Assembly (NCBI GenBank): GCA_001917535.1
Contig: MNEF01000094.1
Coordinates: 1-64,000, forward strand
Length of the DNA stretch: 64,000 bases
Reading direction: 5' to 3'
Origin: Candidatus Rokubacteria bacterium 13_1_40CM_69_27
GTDB taxonomy: Bacteria > Methylomirabilota > Methylomirabilia > Rokubacteriales > CSP1-6
This document shows, in pieces, positions 9,866 to 19,982 of this stretch. The first letter of the stretch is position 1. Each line of letters begins with the position of its first letter. Below the pieces are notes generated by a model that worked only from the letters and a program-made list of their open reading frames with translations, was not told the DNA's origin and did not search any database. Made by a program: the position numbers and the translations under genes.

Positions 9866-10288
9866 TCAAACATCGACGATCAGCCGGACCTCCGACCGGT
9901 CGCGCTCCTCGGTGACCGACACCTGGTGGTAGGTCGCCGCCTTCACGACGGTGCCGGGGCGGTGGCGGCGCGTGTCGATCGGCTCACCGCGCAGCAGGCC
10001 GTGCACCAGCGCTGGCCCCGGCCTGGTCACCTCCACCCGCCGCACCGCGAACCCCTCGATCTCGTGCACGTAGAGACACTCGTTGATCCAGTTCACGAGC
10101 AGGCTCTCGGGCGAGTCGCCCTGCGCGCGGACCTCCCGCGTCTCACGCTCCTCGACCTCGTCGGGGGCGATTGTCAGGGCGAAGACGCCTTGCGCGGCCT
10201 GGGCGAATGCCTCCACCACCGTCGGTCCCCACGCCCTCACGCCGACGTCGGCGGCCACGTCGAAGTAGTCATAGCCGGCCTCAGTCAC
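9866..10288 (-). CDS. Archease
   Basis: About 140 residues from GTG at 10288 (VTEAGYDYFDV), preceded by GGAG at a normal spacing and overlapping the rsmE stop by 8 bases. A further GTG at 10318 would lengthen the overlap. Family signatures: DVAADVGVRAWG near the start, LLVNWINECLY in the middle and VKAATYHQ near the end. Archease is the SHS2-type cofactor that promotes guanylylation and turnover of the RNA ligase RtcB. No rtcB is in the window, so its partner must be elsewhere. Confidence 0.85.
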   Translation of the reverse strand: MTEAGYDYFDVAADVGVRAWGPTVVEAFAQAAQGVFALTIAPDEVEERETREVRAQGDSPESLLVNWINECLYVHEIEGFAVRRVEVTRPGPALVHGLLRGEPIDTRRHRPGTVVKAATYHQVSVTEERDRSEVRLIVDV

Positions 10289-11063
10289 GAATGGGCTCCG
10301 CGGCCGTCGATCCGCCACCGAGGTCGCCGAATCTGAATTGAAGAATGGCGGCGATGGCCGGGCCCGCCGTCTCGGTACGCAGGATGCGCGGACCGAGCCG
10401 GGCGGCCGTCCATCCCTGCGCCCGCGCCAGCTCGACCTCGCGGCGCGCCAGCCCGCCCTCGGGGCCGACGAGCACCAGCGCCACCCGCGGCGGCGGCGCC
10501 ACCGCCTCCAGCGCGCGCGCCAGCGGCAGCGCCTCGCCCTCCCAGAGGCAAAGCCTCAGCTCAGCCGCGCCGGCGGGCACCTCCAGCCACTCGGCGAGAG
10601 GGCGGGGCACGCCGACCTCGGGAATGATCCCGCGTCCGCACTGCTTGGCCGCTTCCTTGGCCACCCGCTGCCACCGGCGCGCGCGCTCCCGCCAGCGACT
10701 CGGCTCCAGGCGGACGATGGTGCGCTCTGTGATCGCCGGCAGCACCCGCGCCACGCCGAGCTCGGTGGCCGCCCGCACGATCAGCTCCATCTTGTCGCCT
10801 TTGGGAACGCCCTGGACGAGCGTGATCGCCAGCGCGGGCTCGGCGCGGTTGGTGGCCACGCCGAGCACCGTGCCGGTGGCCGTCTCACCGAGCGACTCGA
10901 TGCGCACGGTGTAATCGCGGCCGCGCCCATCGGCGGCGACGACGAGGTCGCCCGGCGCCAATCGTAAGACCCCCGCCATGTGGCGCGTTTCGTCGCGGTC
11001 GAAGACGACGCGGTCGCCGTCGATCCGCCCGGGGGCGATCGTGAACCGCCGCAGGGCGCTCAT
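10281..11063 (-). CDS. rsmE: 16S rRNA m3U1498 methyltransferase RsmE
   Basis: 260 residues from ATG at 11063 (MSALRRFTI). N-terminal PUA-like RNA-binding segment (HMAGVLRLAPGDLVVAADG), then the SPOUT methyltransferase knot with VQGVPKGDKMELIVRAATELG, LVGPEGGLARREVE and LGPRILRTETAGPAIAAI. The enzyme methylates N3 of U1498 in 16S rRNA using SAM. It lies between prmA and the archease gene in the common bacterial order dnaJ-prmA-rsmE. Confidence 0.95.
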   Translation of the reverse strand: MSALRRFTIAPGRIDGDRVVFDRDETRHMAGVLRLAPGDLVVAADGRGRDYTVRIESLGETATGTVLGVATNRAEPALAITLVQGVPKGDKMELIVRAATELGVARVLPAITERTIVRLEPSRWRERARRWQRVAKEAAKQCGRGIIPEVGVPRPLAEWLEVPAGAAELRLCLWEGEALPLARALEAVAPPPRVALVLVGPEGGLARREVELARAQGWTAARLGPRILRTETAGPAIAAILQFRFGDLGGGSTAAEPIRD

Positions 11064-11145
11064 AGGTCGACGGGGGCCTCGGGTTGCGCCGGCGCAGCCG
11101 GCGGGCGAGGAAGCGCGCGCGACCTTTGGGTTGACACAGGGTGTC

Positions 11146-12027
11146 TCATCCGGTCCGGCGGAGCTCGAGGGTCGTCCAGCCGTCCACGGACCGGGTGGCC
11201 CCCGGCGCAAAGCCGTGCGCCCGCAGCGCGGGGCCGAGGCCGGCCGCCTCGCCGTCGAGCAGGCCGCCCAGGACGAGCCTGCCCCCCGGGGCGACGTAAC
11301 GCGCGTAGGCGGCCGCCAGGCGCCGATGGGCGGACAACAATAGATTGGCGAGCACCAGCGGCGCCGGTGCCGTCGTGAGCGCGCCGGCGTTGGCCGTCAC
11401 GCAGGCGATGCGCTCGGTCACGCGGTTGAGCGCAGCATTGGCGGTCGCGCAGGCGACCGCGTCGGGATCGTCATCCACCGCCAGGATTCGCCCCACGCCC
11501 AGTCGCGCGGCGGCGATGGCGAGGATGCCGGACCCGGTGCCCAGGTCGATCGCCGCCCGCGGTGGGCGCCTGCCGACGATCGTCTCCAGCGCCTGGAGAC
11601 ACCCCGCGGTGCTGCCGTGATGTCCGGTGCCGAAGGCGCGGCCCGGCTCGATGACGATCGCCAGCCGCCCGGGGGCCGCCGGAATGTCCCAGGGCGGCGC
11701 CACCAGCAGACGGCGCCCGACGCGGAGCGGCCGAAAGTGCTCGCGCCAGGCCTCGGCCCAGTTCGCTTCGGCGACCGCCGCCACCCGCGGCGCGCCCGGG
11801 GCCGCGAAGCCCAGCGCGCGGAGTCCGCCGAGGTAGTCGCTCAGGCCCGCGTGGAGGCGCTGGGCGTCGAGATGGCCGGGAAAGAACGCGCGCAGCCGCG
11901 GCTCCTCACCGGGGGTCTGCTCCTCGACGACCCCGAGCGCACCCAGCTCCCAGAGGAAGTTGGTGACCCCTTCGGCGACATCGCCGGAGACGGGGAGGGC
12001 GAGCTCCCAATACGAAGCCACGCTCAT
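11146..12027 (-). CDS. prmA: Ribosomal protein L11 methyltransferase PrmA
   Basis: 293 residues from ATG at 12027 (MSVASYWELAL). The SAM site is clear: AIDLGTGSGILAIAAARLG and AVDDDPDAV, and the substrate-side motif is VLANLLLSA. The N-terminal ~110 residues form the L11-docking domain (NWAEAWREHFRPLRVG). It trimethylates ribosomal protein L11. A much longer open frame extending upstream to 12723 is only dnaJ read out of phase. It sits 26 bases after dnaJ. Confidence 0.95.
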   Translation of the reverse strand: MSVASYWELALPVSGDVAEGVTNFLWELGALGVVEEQTPGEEPRLRAFFPGHLDAQRLHAGLSDYLGGLRALGFAAPGAPRVAAVAEANWAEAWREHFRPLRVGRRLLVAPPWDIPAAPGRLAIVIEPGRAFGTGHHGSTAGCLQALETIVGRRPPRAAIDLGTGSGILAIAAARLGVGRILAVDDDPDAVACATANAALNRVTERIACVTANAGALTTAPAPLVLANLLLSAHRRLAAAYARYVAPGGRLVLGGLLDGEAAGLGPALRAHGFAPGATRSVDGWTTLELRRTG

Positions 12028-12053
12028 CGGGAGACTCGACGGCGGATCCGCGC

Positions 12054-13142
<1,089 letters not shown>

Positions 13143-13715
13143 CTAGGCCGCGTCCTCGTCCGGTGCGGCGGCGACGGTGACCTGGGCGGGGCGGAGCACG
13201 CGACCGTTCAGGACGTAGCCCGGGACCTGTTCCGACACGACCGTGCCGGGCGGCTGGTCGGACTTGACGACGCGCGCGGTCGCCTCGTGGCGCGTCGGAT
13301 CGAACGGATGCCCGACCGCCGAGTAGCGCGTGACGCCGGCCCGCTCCAGGACGCGTAGCAGCTCGCGCTGGATCAGCTCCACGCCCTCGACCACCCTGCT
13401 GACGTCGGGGCCCGAGCGCGCCGCCGCCAGGGCGCGATCCAGGTTGTCGAGCACGGGGATCAGCTCGCGGACCAGGCCCTCGTTGGCGTAGCGGACGGAC
13501 TCCTCCCGCTCGCGCTGGGTGCGGCGCCTCATGTTGTCCATCTCGGCCAGCGCGCGGAGGAGCCGGTCCTGCTTCTCGTCGAGCTGCCGCCGGAGCTCCT
13601 TGAGCTCCGCCGTCTGCGCGTCGGAGTCGAGGGAGATCTCGACCTTCTCGGTCTCCGGCGAGGTCTGCGACTCGGTGCGGTCAGCCGGCCGCTTCACACG
13701 ATCAGCGTCGCTCAT
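13143..13715 (-). CDS. grpE: Nucleotide exchange factor GrpE
   Basis: 190 residues. An acidic or charged N-terminus, a long coiled coil (LKELRRQLDEKQDRLLRALAE then RRRTQREREESVRYANEGL, about residues 38-80) and the C-terminal beta domain with HPFDPTRHEA and VLNGRVLRPAQV are diagnostic. It releases ADP from DnaK. It follows hrcA by 49 bases and has its own promoter-like box, so it may be made independently of hrcA. Confidence 0.96.
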   Translation of the reverse strand: MSDADRVKRPADRTESQTSPETEKVEISLDSDAQTAELKELRRQLDEKQDRLLRALAEMDNMRRRTQREREESVRYANEGLVRELIPVLDNLDRALAAARSGPDVSRVVEGVELIQRELLRVLERAGVTRYSAVGHPFDPTRHEATARVVKSDQPPGTVVSEQVPGYVLNGRVLRPAQVTVAAAPDEDAA

Positions 13716-13722
13716 ATCTCGA

Positions 13723-13731
13723 ATTATAGCA
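13723..13731 (-). promoter_or_regulatory. Extended -10 promoter for grpE-dnaJ
   Basis: Minus-strand TGC-TATAAT, an extended -10, ends seven bases before the grpE ATG. The transcript would begin at or next to the start codon. No -35 hexamer is evident, as expected for extended -10 promoters. Confidence 0.55.
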
Positions 13732-13764
13732 GCCGGCGTGGCGGCGCCGGCGGTCGGGTCGGAC

Positions 13765-14787
13765 CTAGGACGGCAGGTAGAGGTCCTGGCGGACGCGCGA
13801 CAGCGCCTCGGTGACGTGGCGCGCGGTCTCGTTGACCACCGAAATGACGTCGGGGTAGGGCAGGCGGCGGGGCCCGACGACGCCGAGGATGCCCAGCACC
13901 TGGTTGCGATAGAGATAGGTCGAGGTGATGAGGGTGCACTCGCGCATCTCGGCGAAGGGATTCTCCCGGCCGATGGTGACGTGCATGCCCTCGTCCTGGG
14001 CCAGGTTGGCCATCAGATCGGCCAGCCGCTCCTTCTGCTCGAAGGTGCGCAGCAGCTCACGGGTCGTCTCGATGTCCCAGAACTCCGGGTGGTCGAGCAT
14101 GTTGATGGCGCCGCTGATGTAGAGGGTGCGGCCGCGCAGGAGCGCCAGGATCTGTTCCATGATGGAGCGCGCCCGCGTGTGCAGCTCGTCCAGCGGATCG
14201 GCCGGCGACGTCTCCATCTCCACGATCTCCGCTACGGTGCGATCACGGAAGCGCCGCGTCAGCTCGCGGCCGATCTTGCGCACCTCGTCCGCGGGCAGCG
14301 GCGGGTCGACGCCGATCGCGCGGGCCGTCACCCAGCCGGAGTCCGTCACCAGGACGGCCAGGACGCGGTCCTCCTCCAGCGGAATCATCTCGACCCGAGT
14401 GATGGTCGTCTGCTTGAGCGGTGGCGCCAGCAGCAGGCCCGTCATCCGGGTGGCGGTGGACAAGTGCTCGGACGTGCGCTCCATGAAGCCGTCGATGCCG
14501 GACGGGCGCGCCGGCAGGCTCTCGGGCGGTCCCGCTGGCGTCGCCAGCGACGGTGGGAAGGACTCCACGTACAGGCGGTAGGCCTTGTCCGTCGGCACCC
14601 GGCCGGCGCTCGTGTGGGGCTGGGCGAGATAGCCCATCTCTTCGAGGTCGGCCATCGCGTTCCTGATGGTCGCCGGCGAGAGCTTTTTAAGGTATCGCCT
14701 GGCCAGCAGGCGCGAGCCGACGGGCTGCGCCGAGTCGATGTATTCGCGGATCAGGGCGATGAGAACGTCGCGATGCCGCTCATCCAT
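13765..14787 (-). CDS. hrcA: Heat-inducible transcription repressor HrcA
   Basis: 340 residues from ATG at 14787 (MDERHRDVL). N-terminal winged helix (SRLLARRYLKKLSPATIRNAMADLEEMGYL), then a GAF-like central domain with TEVILVTDSG-type strands (VLAVLVTDSGWV) and a C-terminal dimer region (LGVVGPRRLPYPDVISVVN). HrcA represses groE/dnaK-type operons through CIRCE elements, with GroEL as co-factor. I find no CIRCE inverted repeat (TTAGCACTC-N9-GAGTGCTAA) near this gene, grpE, dnaJ or clpB, so its targets are probably outside the window. Confidence 0.96.
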   Translation of the reverse strand: MDERHRDVLIALIREYIDSAQPVGSRLLARRYLKKLSPATIRNAMADLEEMGYLAQPHTSAGRVPTDKAYRLYVESFPPSLATPAGPPESLPARPSGIDGFMERTSEHLSTATRMTGLLLAPPLKQTTITRVEMIPLEEDRVLAVLVTDSGWVTARAIGVDPPLPADEVRKIGRELTRRFRDRTVAEIVEMETSPADPLDELHTRARSIMEQILALLRGRTLYISGAINMLDHPEFWDIETTRELLRTFEQKERLADLMANLAQDEGMHVTIGRENPFAEMRECTLITSTYLYRNQVLGILGVVGPRRLPYPDVISVVNETARHVTEALSRVRQDLYLPS

Positions 14788-14794
14788 CAAGGCT

Positions 14795-14823
14795 CTTGTA
14801 GCAACCGGGTGGGGCCAAGTCAA
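14795..14823 (-). promoter_or_regulatory. Promoter for hrcA
   Basis: Minus-strand TTGACT (14818-14823) and TACAAG (14795-14800) with 17 bp between. The -10 ends seven bases before the hrcA ATG, so the mRNA would be leaderless. It lies in the gap behind the hemW stop. Confidence 0.6.
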
Positions 14824-14833
14824 GATGAGCGGA

Positions 14834-16177
14834 CTACAAGAGCTCCACGAACAGCGCGTCGGAGACGAGGAACCCGGCTTCGCTGAGAGCGACGCGCGCG
14901 CCGGTCCGCGCCAGCAGCCCGGCGCGCTCCCAGTCGTCGACCCGCCCCTGCCGGGCGGGGTCGCCGGCCAGGCGCTCGGTGAGCCATCCCGCCGGAACGC
15001 CGTCGGCGGTGCGTAGCCCGAGGATCAAGCGCTCGCCGAGGCGCTGGCGGGGCGTCAGGCGCTCGGACTCCGCGATGGGCAGCGCGCCGCGCTCGAGCGT
15101 TTCGCAGTAGCGCGGGACGGGTTTGGCGTTGCCGCAGCGCACGTCGCCCACGAAGGCGCAGGCGCCGGGCCCGGCGGCGAGGTACTCCGCCGCCCGCCAG
15201 TAGATCTGGTTGTGCCGCGACCGGAAGCCGGGGCGCGCGTAGTTCGAGACCTCGTAGTGCTCGAAGCCGTGGGCGGTGGCGGCGCGCGCCAGCGCCCAGT
15301 ACTGCTCGACCACCAGGCCCTCCGGCGGTAGCCCCGCCACTCCGGTCACGCCCCAGAGGCTTCCGGCGTCCAGCGTCAGCCCGTAGGCGGACAGGTGATC
15401 GGGCTGCCAGTCGAGCACCCGCTGGACCGCCCCCGTCCAGCCGGCGAGGTCCAGTCCGGGCAGGCCGTACATGATGTCGACGCTGACGTTCGCGCACCCC
15501 GCCGCGCGCGCGGCCTCGAACGCGGCTCGGGCGTCGCGGGCGCTGTGCAGGCGGCCCAGGCGCGGCAGGAGCGTGTCGTCGAGCGACTGGATCCCGAGAC
15601 TGATCCGGTTCACGCCGGCCTGGCGGTAGCCCTCGAACTTTTCCCGCGAGACGCTCTCCGGGTTGCACTCCACGGAGACCTCGGCGTCCGCCACCACGGG
15701 GAAGCGCGTGCGGAGCGCGGCGAGGATCTCCGCCACCTCGTCGGCGGCCAGCAACGAGGGTGTGCCGCCGCCGAAGAACACCGTCGCCAGCGTGACGTCG
15801 CCCGCCCACGGCAGGGTGCTCAGCAACTCGACCTCGCGGTGGAGGGCGCCGAGGTAGCGGAGCATCGCGCCGGCGTCCATCGGCGCGGTGTTGAACGAGC
15901 AGTAATAGCACCGCTTCGCACAGAACGGCATATGAATGTAGAAGCCGAGCTCTCTGCCGGCTGGGGCCGTCTCGGCCAGCACCCCGTGCGGTGATGGCGC
16001 CGCGGCGAGAACGTTGGGAGGCGACGTCGGGCGGGGGGCCGGAGAGGCCCCTGTGAGACCCGTTCCCGCCGCGGCGGGCCGCGCGCCGAGCTCAGGTTGG
16101 GAACGCGATAGCGTGGCCATCGTCGCCGGGCTCGTGGTCGAACAGGGGCCTTCCGGCCCTCCGCCCGCCCGTGGCAT
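14834..16177 (-). CDS. hemW: HemW, radical SAM heme chaperone
   Basis: 447 residues if started at the ATG at 16177, which overlaps the lepB stop as TGATG. The radical SAM cluster site is CAKRCYYCSF, followed by FFGGGTPSLL, VECNPESVS, GVNRISLGIQS and HNQIYW, all typical of HemW, formerly annotated as coproporphyrinogen III oxidase. The first ~80 residues are a Pro/Ala/Gly-rich extension not found in the family; a GTG at 15982 (VLAETAPAG) would remove it. HemW inserts heme into respiratory proteins, fitting the oxidases in this window. Confidence 0.92.
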   Translation of the reverse strand: MPRAGGGPEGPCSTTSPATMATLSRSQPELGARPAAAGTGLTGASPAPRPTSPPNVLAAAPSPHGVLAETAPAGRELGFYIHMPFCAKRCYYCSFNTAPMDAGAMLRYLGALHREVELLSTLPWAGDVTLATVFFGGGTPSLLAADEVAEILAALRTRFPVVADAEVSVECNPESVSREKFEGYRQAGVNRISLGIQSLDDTLLPRLGRLHSARDARAAFEAARAAGCANVSVDIMYGLPGLDLAGWTGAVQRVLDWQPDHLSAYGLTLDAGSLWGVTGVAGLPPEGLVVEQYWALARAATAHGFEHYEVSNYARPGFRSRHNQIYWRAAEYLAAGPGACAFVGDVRCGNAKPVPRYCETLERGALPIAESERLTPRQRLGERLILGLRTADGVPAGWLTERLAGDPARQGRVDDWERAGLLARTGARVALSEAGFLVSDALFVELL

Positions 16178-16854
16178 CACGGGATGTACTTGCCCAGTCT
16201 CCACCAGCGCAGCCAGTGCCGGTCGCCGTCCCACGACCAGTAGATGAGGAAGGCCTTGCCCTTGATCTTCTCGCGACGGACGTAGCCCCAGTAGCGGCTG
16301 TCCTGGGAGTTCTCGCGGTTGTCGCCCATGACGAAGTACGAGTGGGGCGGCACGATGGTCCGCTCGCACCCATAGGCGTACCCGCAGTACGCCTGGCCGG
16401 AGTGGGATTGCGCCGGGCTGCTCGGCTTGACGTACGGCTCGGTCAGGCGCTGGCCGTTGACGTAGACGTCCTGCCCGCGGATGAGGACCTCGTCGCCGGG
16501 TGTCCCGATGATGCGCTTGATGAAGTCGCGCTTTTCATCTTGAGGATACTTGAAGACGATGATGTCGCCCTGGCGGGGCTGGCGCAGTCCCGGCACGCGC
16601 CAGTCCACCACCGGGACCTCGGCGCCGTACAGGAACTTGTTGACGAGGATGTAGTCGCCGACGAGGAGGGTGTCCATCATCGACCCGGACGGAATGGTGA
16701 ACGCCTGCACGACGAGCGTGCGGATGACGAGCGCCAGCAGGATGGCGATGACGATGGCCTCGCCGTACTCGCGGACCAGCGACTTGCGGCGCCGTTGGAC
16801 TTGGCTCTCCGCGGGAGCGCGGGGAATGCTCTCGGCTTTGTCGTGAACGTCCAT
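16177..16854 (-). CDS. lepB: Signal peptidase I
   Basis: 225 residues. One N-terminal membrane segment (about 33-50), catalytic Ser58 in PSGSMMDTL, catalytic Lys113 in FIKRIIGTPGD, and box E GDNRENSQDSRYWG near the end. It removes signal peptides from exported proteins on the outer face of the cytoplasmic membrane. It starts one base after the lepA stop and overlaps hemW, the common lepA-lepB order. Length is typical for a single-anchor form. Confidence 0.96.
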   Translation of the reverse strand: MDVHDKAESIPRAPAESQVQRRRKSLVREYGEAIVIAILLALVIRTLVVQAFTIPSGSMMDTLLVGDYILVNKFLYGAEVPVVDWRVPGLRQPRQGDIIVFKYPQDEKRDFIKRIIGTPGDEVLIRGQDVYVNGQRLTEPYVKPSSPAQSHSGQAYCGYAYGCERTIVPPHSYFVMGDNRENSQDSRYWGYVRREKIKGKAFLIYWSWDGDRHWLRWWRLGKYIP

Positions 16855-16855
16855 C

Positions 16856-18646
16856 TCAGCTCTTCAACACGGTGAGAAAAGCCTCCTGGGGCACCTCGAC
16901 CTTGCCGACTTGCTTCATCCGTTTCTTTCCTTCCTTCTGGCGCTCGAGGAGCTTGCGCTTGCGGGTAATGTCGCCGCCGTAGCACTTGGCGGTCACGTTC
17001 TTGCCCATGGCCTTGACGGTCTCCCGGGCGATGACGCGGCTGCCGATGGCGGCCTGGATGGCGACCTCGAAGAGCTGGCGGGGAATGACGGCGCGCAGCT
17101 TCTCGACCAGGGCCTTGCCCTTCTCGTAGGCCTTGTCCCGGTGGACGATGATCGAGAGCGCATCGACCGAGTCGCCGTTCAACAAAATGTCGAGCTTCAC
17201 CAGGTCGGAGGGCCGGAAGTTGGCGAACTCGTAATCGAACGACGCGTACCCCCGCGAGATCGACTTCAGCTTGTCGTAGAAGTCGATCACGATCTCGGCC
17301 AGGGGAAAGTCGAACTGGATGCGCACGCCCCGGCCGACGTATTCCAGCGAGCGGTGCTCGCCCCGCTTGTCCTGCGCCAGCTTGTAGATGGCGGTCATGA
17401 ACTCCGTGGGCGCGAAGATCGACGACCGGACGTAGGGCTCCTCCAGCCGCTCGATCCGGTCCGGCGTCGGCAGCTTCGAGGGGTTGTCGATCTCCTGCAC
17501 CTCACCCGCGGTCGTCACCACCTTGTAGCGGACGGACGGCGCGGTGACGATCAGCGAGAGGTTGAACTCTCGCTCCAGCCGCTCCTGGACGATCTCCATA
17601 TGGAGCAGGCCGAGGAACCCACAGCGAAACCCGTAGCCGAGCGCCAGGGATGTTTCGGGCTCGAAGGAGAACGCCGGATCGTTCAGGCGAAGCTTCTCGA
17701 GCGCGTCGCGCAGGGCTTCATAATCAGTGTCCTCGATCGGGTAGAGCCCCGCGAAGACCATCGGCTTGGCGTCACGGTAGCCGGGGAACGCCTCGGCGGT
17801 CGGGCGGGCGGCTTCGGTGATGGTCTCCCCGACCTTGGCGTCGGCCACGCGCTTGATCGAGGCGGTGAGGTAGCCGACCTGGCCGGCACTGAGCTCGTCC
17901 ACCGGGCGCATCTCGGGCGTGAAGACGCCGACCTGCTGCACGTCGTAGGTACGGCTGTTGGACATCAGCAGAATGCGCGCGCCGGGCCGCACGCGGCCGT
18001 CCGTCAGCCGGACGTAGACGACGCCGCCCTGGTAGGAGTCATAGAAGGAGTCGAAGACCAGCGCCTTGAGCGGCGCCTCCGGATCGCCCTGCGGCGGGGG
18101 GATGCGGGCCACGATGGCCTCGAGGACGTCCGGCACGCCGGTGCCGTACTTCGCCGAGATCGCCAGCGCCTCGTCGCCGTCGAGATCGAGGATCTCGGTG
18201 ATCTGATTGCGCGTGCCCTCGACGTCGGCGGCCGGTAGGTCGATCTTGTTGATGACGGGGACGATGGTCAGGTTGGCGTCGAGCGCGAGGTAGTAGTTCG
18301 CCAGCGTCTGGGCTTCGATGCCCTGGGCGGCGTCGATGATCAAGAGCGCCCCCTCGCAGGCGGCCAGCGCGCGTGACACCTCGTACGAGAAGTCGACGTG
18401 CCCCGGCGTGTCGATCAGATTCAGCGTGTACTCGGCGCCGTCGCGGGCGCGATAGAGCAGCCGGACGGTGTGGGCCTTGATGGTGATGCCGCGCTCGCGC
18501 TCGAGGTCCATCGAGTCGAGCACCTGGTCCACCGCCTTCTTCGCATCCATCGTCCCGGTGAGCGCCAGCAGCCGATCGGCGAGCGTCGATTTGCCGTGGT
18601 CGATGTGGGCGACGATGGAAAAATTGCGGGTTCGCGCGAGGGTCAT
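16856..18646 (-). CDS. lepA: Elongation factor 4 (LepA), back-translocating GTPase
   Basis: 596 residues, the usual length. GTP-binding motifs: [15 protein letters not shown] (G1), RERGITIKA (G2), DTPGHVDF (G3), NKIDLP (G4). EF-G-like domains follow, and the LepA-specific C-terminus contains [18 protein letters not shown]. It binds ribosomes and modulates translocation. First gene of the lepA-lepB-hemW cluster, with its own extended -10. Confidence 0.98.
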   Translation of the reverse strand: MTLARTRNFSIVAHIDHGKSTLADRLLALTGTMDAKKAVDQVLDSMDLERERGITIKAHTVRLLYRARDGAEYTLNLIDTPGHVDFSYEVSRALAACEGALLIIDAAQGIEAQTLANYYLALDANLTIVPVINKIDLPAADVEGTRNQITEILDLDGDEALAISAKYGTGVPDVLEAIVARIPPPQGDPEAPLKALVFDSFYDSYQGGVVYVRLTDGRVRPGARILLMSNSRTYDVQQVGVFTPEMRPVDELSAGQVGYLTASIKRVADAKVGETITEAARPTAEAFPGYRDAKPMVFAGLYPIEDTDYEALRDALEKLRLNDPAFSFEPETSLALGYGFRCGFLGLLHMEIVQERLEREFNLSLIVTAPSVRYKVVTTAGEVQEIDNPSKLPTPDRIERLEEPYVRSSIFAPTEFMTAIYKLAQDKRGEHRSLEYVGRGVRIQFDFPLAEIVIDFYDKLKSISRGYASFDYEFANFRPSDLVKLDILLNGDSVDALSIIVHRDKAYEKGKALVEKLRAVIPRQLFEVAIQAAIGSRVIARETVKAMGKNVTAKCYGGDITRKRKLLERQKEGKKRMKQVGKVEVPQEAFLTVLKS

Positions 18647-18654
18647 AACGCCTC

Positions 18655-18663
18655 AGTCTAGCA
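18655..18663 (-). promoter_or_regulatory. Extended -10 promoter for lepA
   Basis: Minus-strand TGC-TAGACT, with eight bases between it and the lepA ATG. Same layout as the grpE box; a nearly leaderless transcript is predicted. Confidence 0.5.
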
Positions 18664-18696
18664 CGCCAGCGCAGGCCGGGCGGCCGGAGGCGCCGC

Positions 18697-19809
18697 TCAG
18701 CGCGGCAGTCTGGCGTGGTCGGCGATGACGGCGCCGGTCTCGAGCACGACCCCCGCGCCGACCTGGGCGTGGGCGCCGATGCGCGCCTCGGCACCGACCA
18801 CGCAATCGTGCACCACCGCCCCGGCACCGACCTGGACGCGCTCCCAGAGAACGGCCTCCTCCACGCGCGCCCCGGGCCCGATCGTCGAGCCGGCGCCGAT
18901 GACGGCCCGCGGCCCCACCCGAGCGCTGGCCCGGATCTCCACGTCGCGCCCCACCACGCTGGGGGCCTCGATGCGCGCGTCGGCCGCCACCGCGCCGCCC
19001 TCGGCGACCCAGGCCCCCGCCCGGGGCACGCCCGGCGGACGGAGCGGCGTCCGTACGCTCCCGTCGAGCAGGTCCATCTGGGCGGCGCGGTAGGCGCCGG
19101 GGCTGCCGATGTCGCGCCAGTAGGCGGACGGGCGCCAGCCGAAGCAGGGGAGGCCCTCGGCGATCACGGCCGGGAAGAACTCGCGCTCGATCGACACCGG
19201 GCGGTCGGCCGGCATCCGGCGCAGCAGCTCGGCCTCGATGAGGTATACGCCGGCGTTCACGGTGTCGGTCGTGATCGCCTCGTCCGCCGTGGGCTTTTCG
19301 CGGAACCGGCGGATGCGGCCGTCCGCCGTCGTCTCCACGACGCCGTACAGCCGCGGGTCGTCCACGCGCGTGAGGAGGATCGTGACCCGGGCCCCCTGCG
19401 CCGCGTGAAACCGCCGCATCGCCGAGAGGTCGACATCGGTCAGGATGTCGCCATTGAGGACGAACACCGTCCCCCGCGTGAGGTCGGCCGCATTGCGAAC
19501 GCCGCCGCCGGTGCCCAGCGGCTCCTTCTCTACGACGTAGCGGAGGCTCACGCCGGACGTTTCGTCGGCCAGCGCCGCCCGGATGTCCTCGACGCGGTAC
19601 GAGCACGACAGGATGACGTCGGTGATGCCGTGCGCCTTGAGCAGCGCGAGTTGATAGGCGAGGAACGGCCGGTTCAGGAGTGGCACGACCGGCTTGGCCC
19701 GGGCCAGCGTCAGCGGTCGGAGCCGCGTGCCTTGACCGCCGGCCAGGATGACCGCCTGCGCCGGAAGGCCGGAGCCCGTCGCGCCGGGCCCTAGGCGCTC
19801 GGCGACCAG
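18697..19809 (-). CDS. Sugar-phosphate nucleotidyltransferase with hexapeptide-repeat C-terminus
   Basis: Begins with VILAGGQGTRLRPLT, AKPVVPLLNRP, VLNGDILTDVD and NAGVYLIEAELL, the core of NDP-sugar pyrophosphorylases (mannose-1-phosphate guanylyltransferase or glucose-1-phosphate thymidylyl/uridylyltransferase type). A left-handed beta-helix of hexapeptide repeats follows (GRDVEIRASARVG, GAGSTIGPGARV). The substrate cannot be fixed from sequence. The domain begins about 19765, but no ATG, GTG or TTG is near; the only canonical start is GTG at 19929, deep inside the Trm112-like gene. I place the start at a CTG (19809), which overlaps that gene by 19 bases. It should feed activated sugars to the neighbouring epimerase cluster. 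Confidence 0.82.
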   Translation of the reverse strand: MVAERLGPGATGSGLPAQAVILAGGQGTRLRPLTLARAKPVVPLLNRPFLAYQLALLKAHGITDVILSCSYRVEDIRAALADETSGVSLRYVVEKEPLGTGGGVRNAADLTRGTVFVLNGDILTDVDLSAMRRFHAAQGARVTILLTRVDDPRLYGVVETTADGRIRRFREKPTADEAITTDTVNAGVYLIEAELLRRMPADRPVSIEREFFPAVIAEGLPCFGWRPSAYWRDIGSPGAYRAAQMDLLDGSVRTPLRPPGVPRAGAWVAEGGAVAADARIEAPSVVGRDVEIRASARVGPRAVIGAGSTIGPGARVEEAVLWERVQVGAGAVVHDCVVGAEARIGAHAQVGAGVVLETGAVIADHARLPR

Positions 19810-19961
19810 GGTTGAGCCTCGTCGATGAGCATCACGGGGATGCCATCGCGGATGGGGTACGCCTTCCGGCAGGCCGGGCAGATGATGCGCGTCTCCTCGA
19901 ACCGGAGATCGCCCTTGCAGGCGGGACACACCAGAATGGCCTTCAGCTCATCGTCGATCAC
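19791..19961 (-). CDS. Trm112 family zinc-ribbon protein
   Basis: 56 residues from GTG at 19961, preceded by a strong ribosome site GGAGGTGG (19965-19972). Two CPxC pairs (VCPACKGDL and ICPACRKAYP) form the zinc ribbon, and the tail RDGIPVMLIDEA is the classic end of bacterial YcaR/Trm112-like proteins. In eukaryotes and archaea Trm112 activates methyltransferases; the bacterial role is less clear, and the genes often lie beside lipid A or nucleotide-sugar genes, as here. Too short and GTG-started, so easily missed by gene finders. Confidence 0.85.
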   Translation of the reverse strand: MIDDELKAILVCPACKGDLRFEETRIICPACRKAYPIRDGIPVMLIDEAQPWSPSA

Positions 19962-19982
19962 GAGCCACCTCCCTATTCTCTT

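Noticed and set aside
11086..11103. GCGCCGGCG-CAGCCGGCG between rsmE and prmA, resembling stem 2 of the repeat family
   Set aside because: No stem 1, linker or TCGAA tail is present. It could be a decayed half copy but is not counted.
11131..11136. TTGACA box on the plus strand
   Set aside because: No -10 at the right distance and no plus-strand gene follows; it sits behind the prmA stop.
14788..14833. CIRCE operator before hrcA
   Set aside because: No inverted repeat near TTAGCACTC and GAGTGCTAA exists in this gap or before grpE, dnaJ or clpB.
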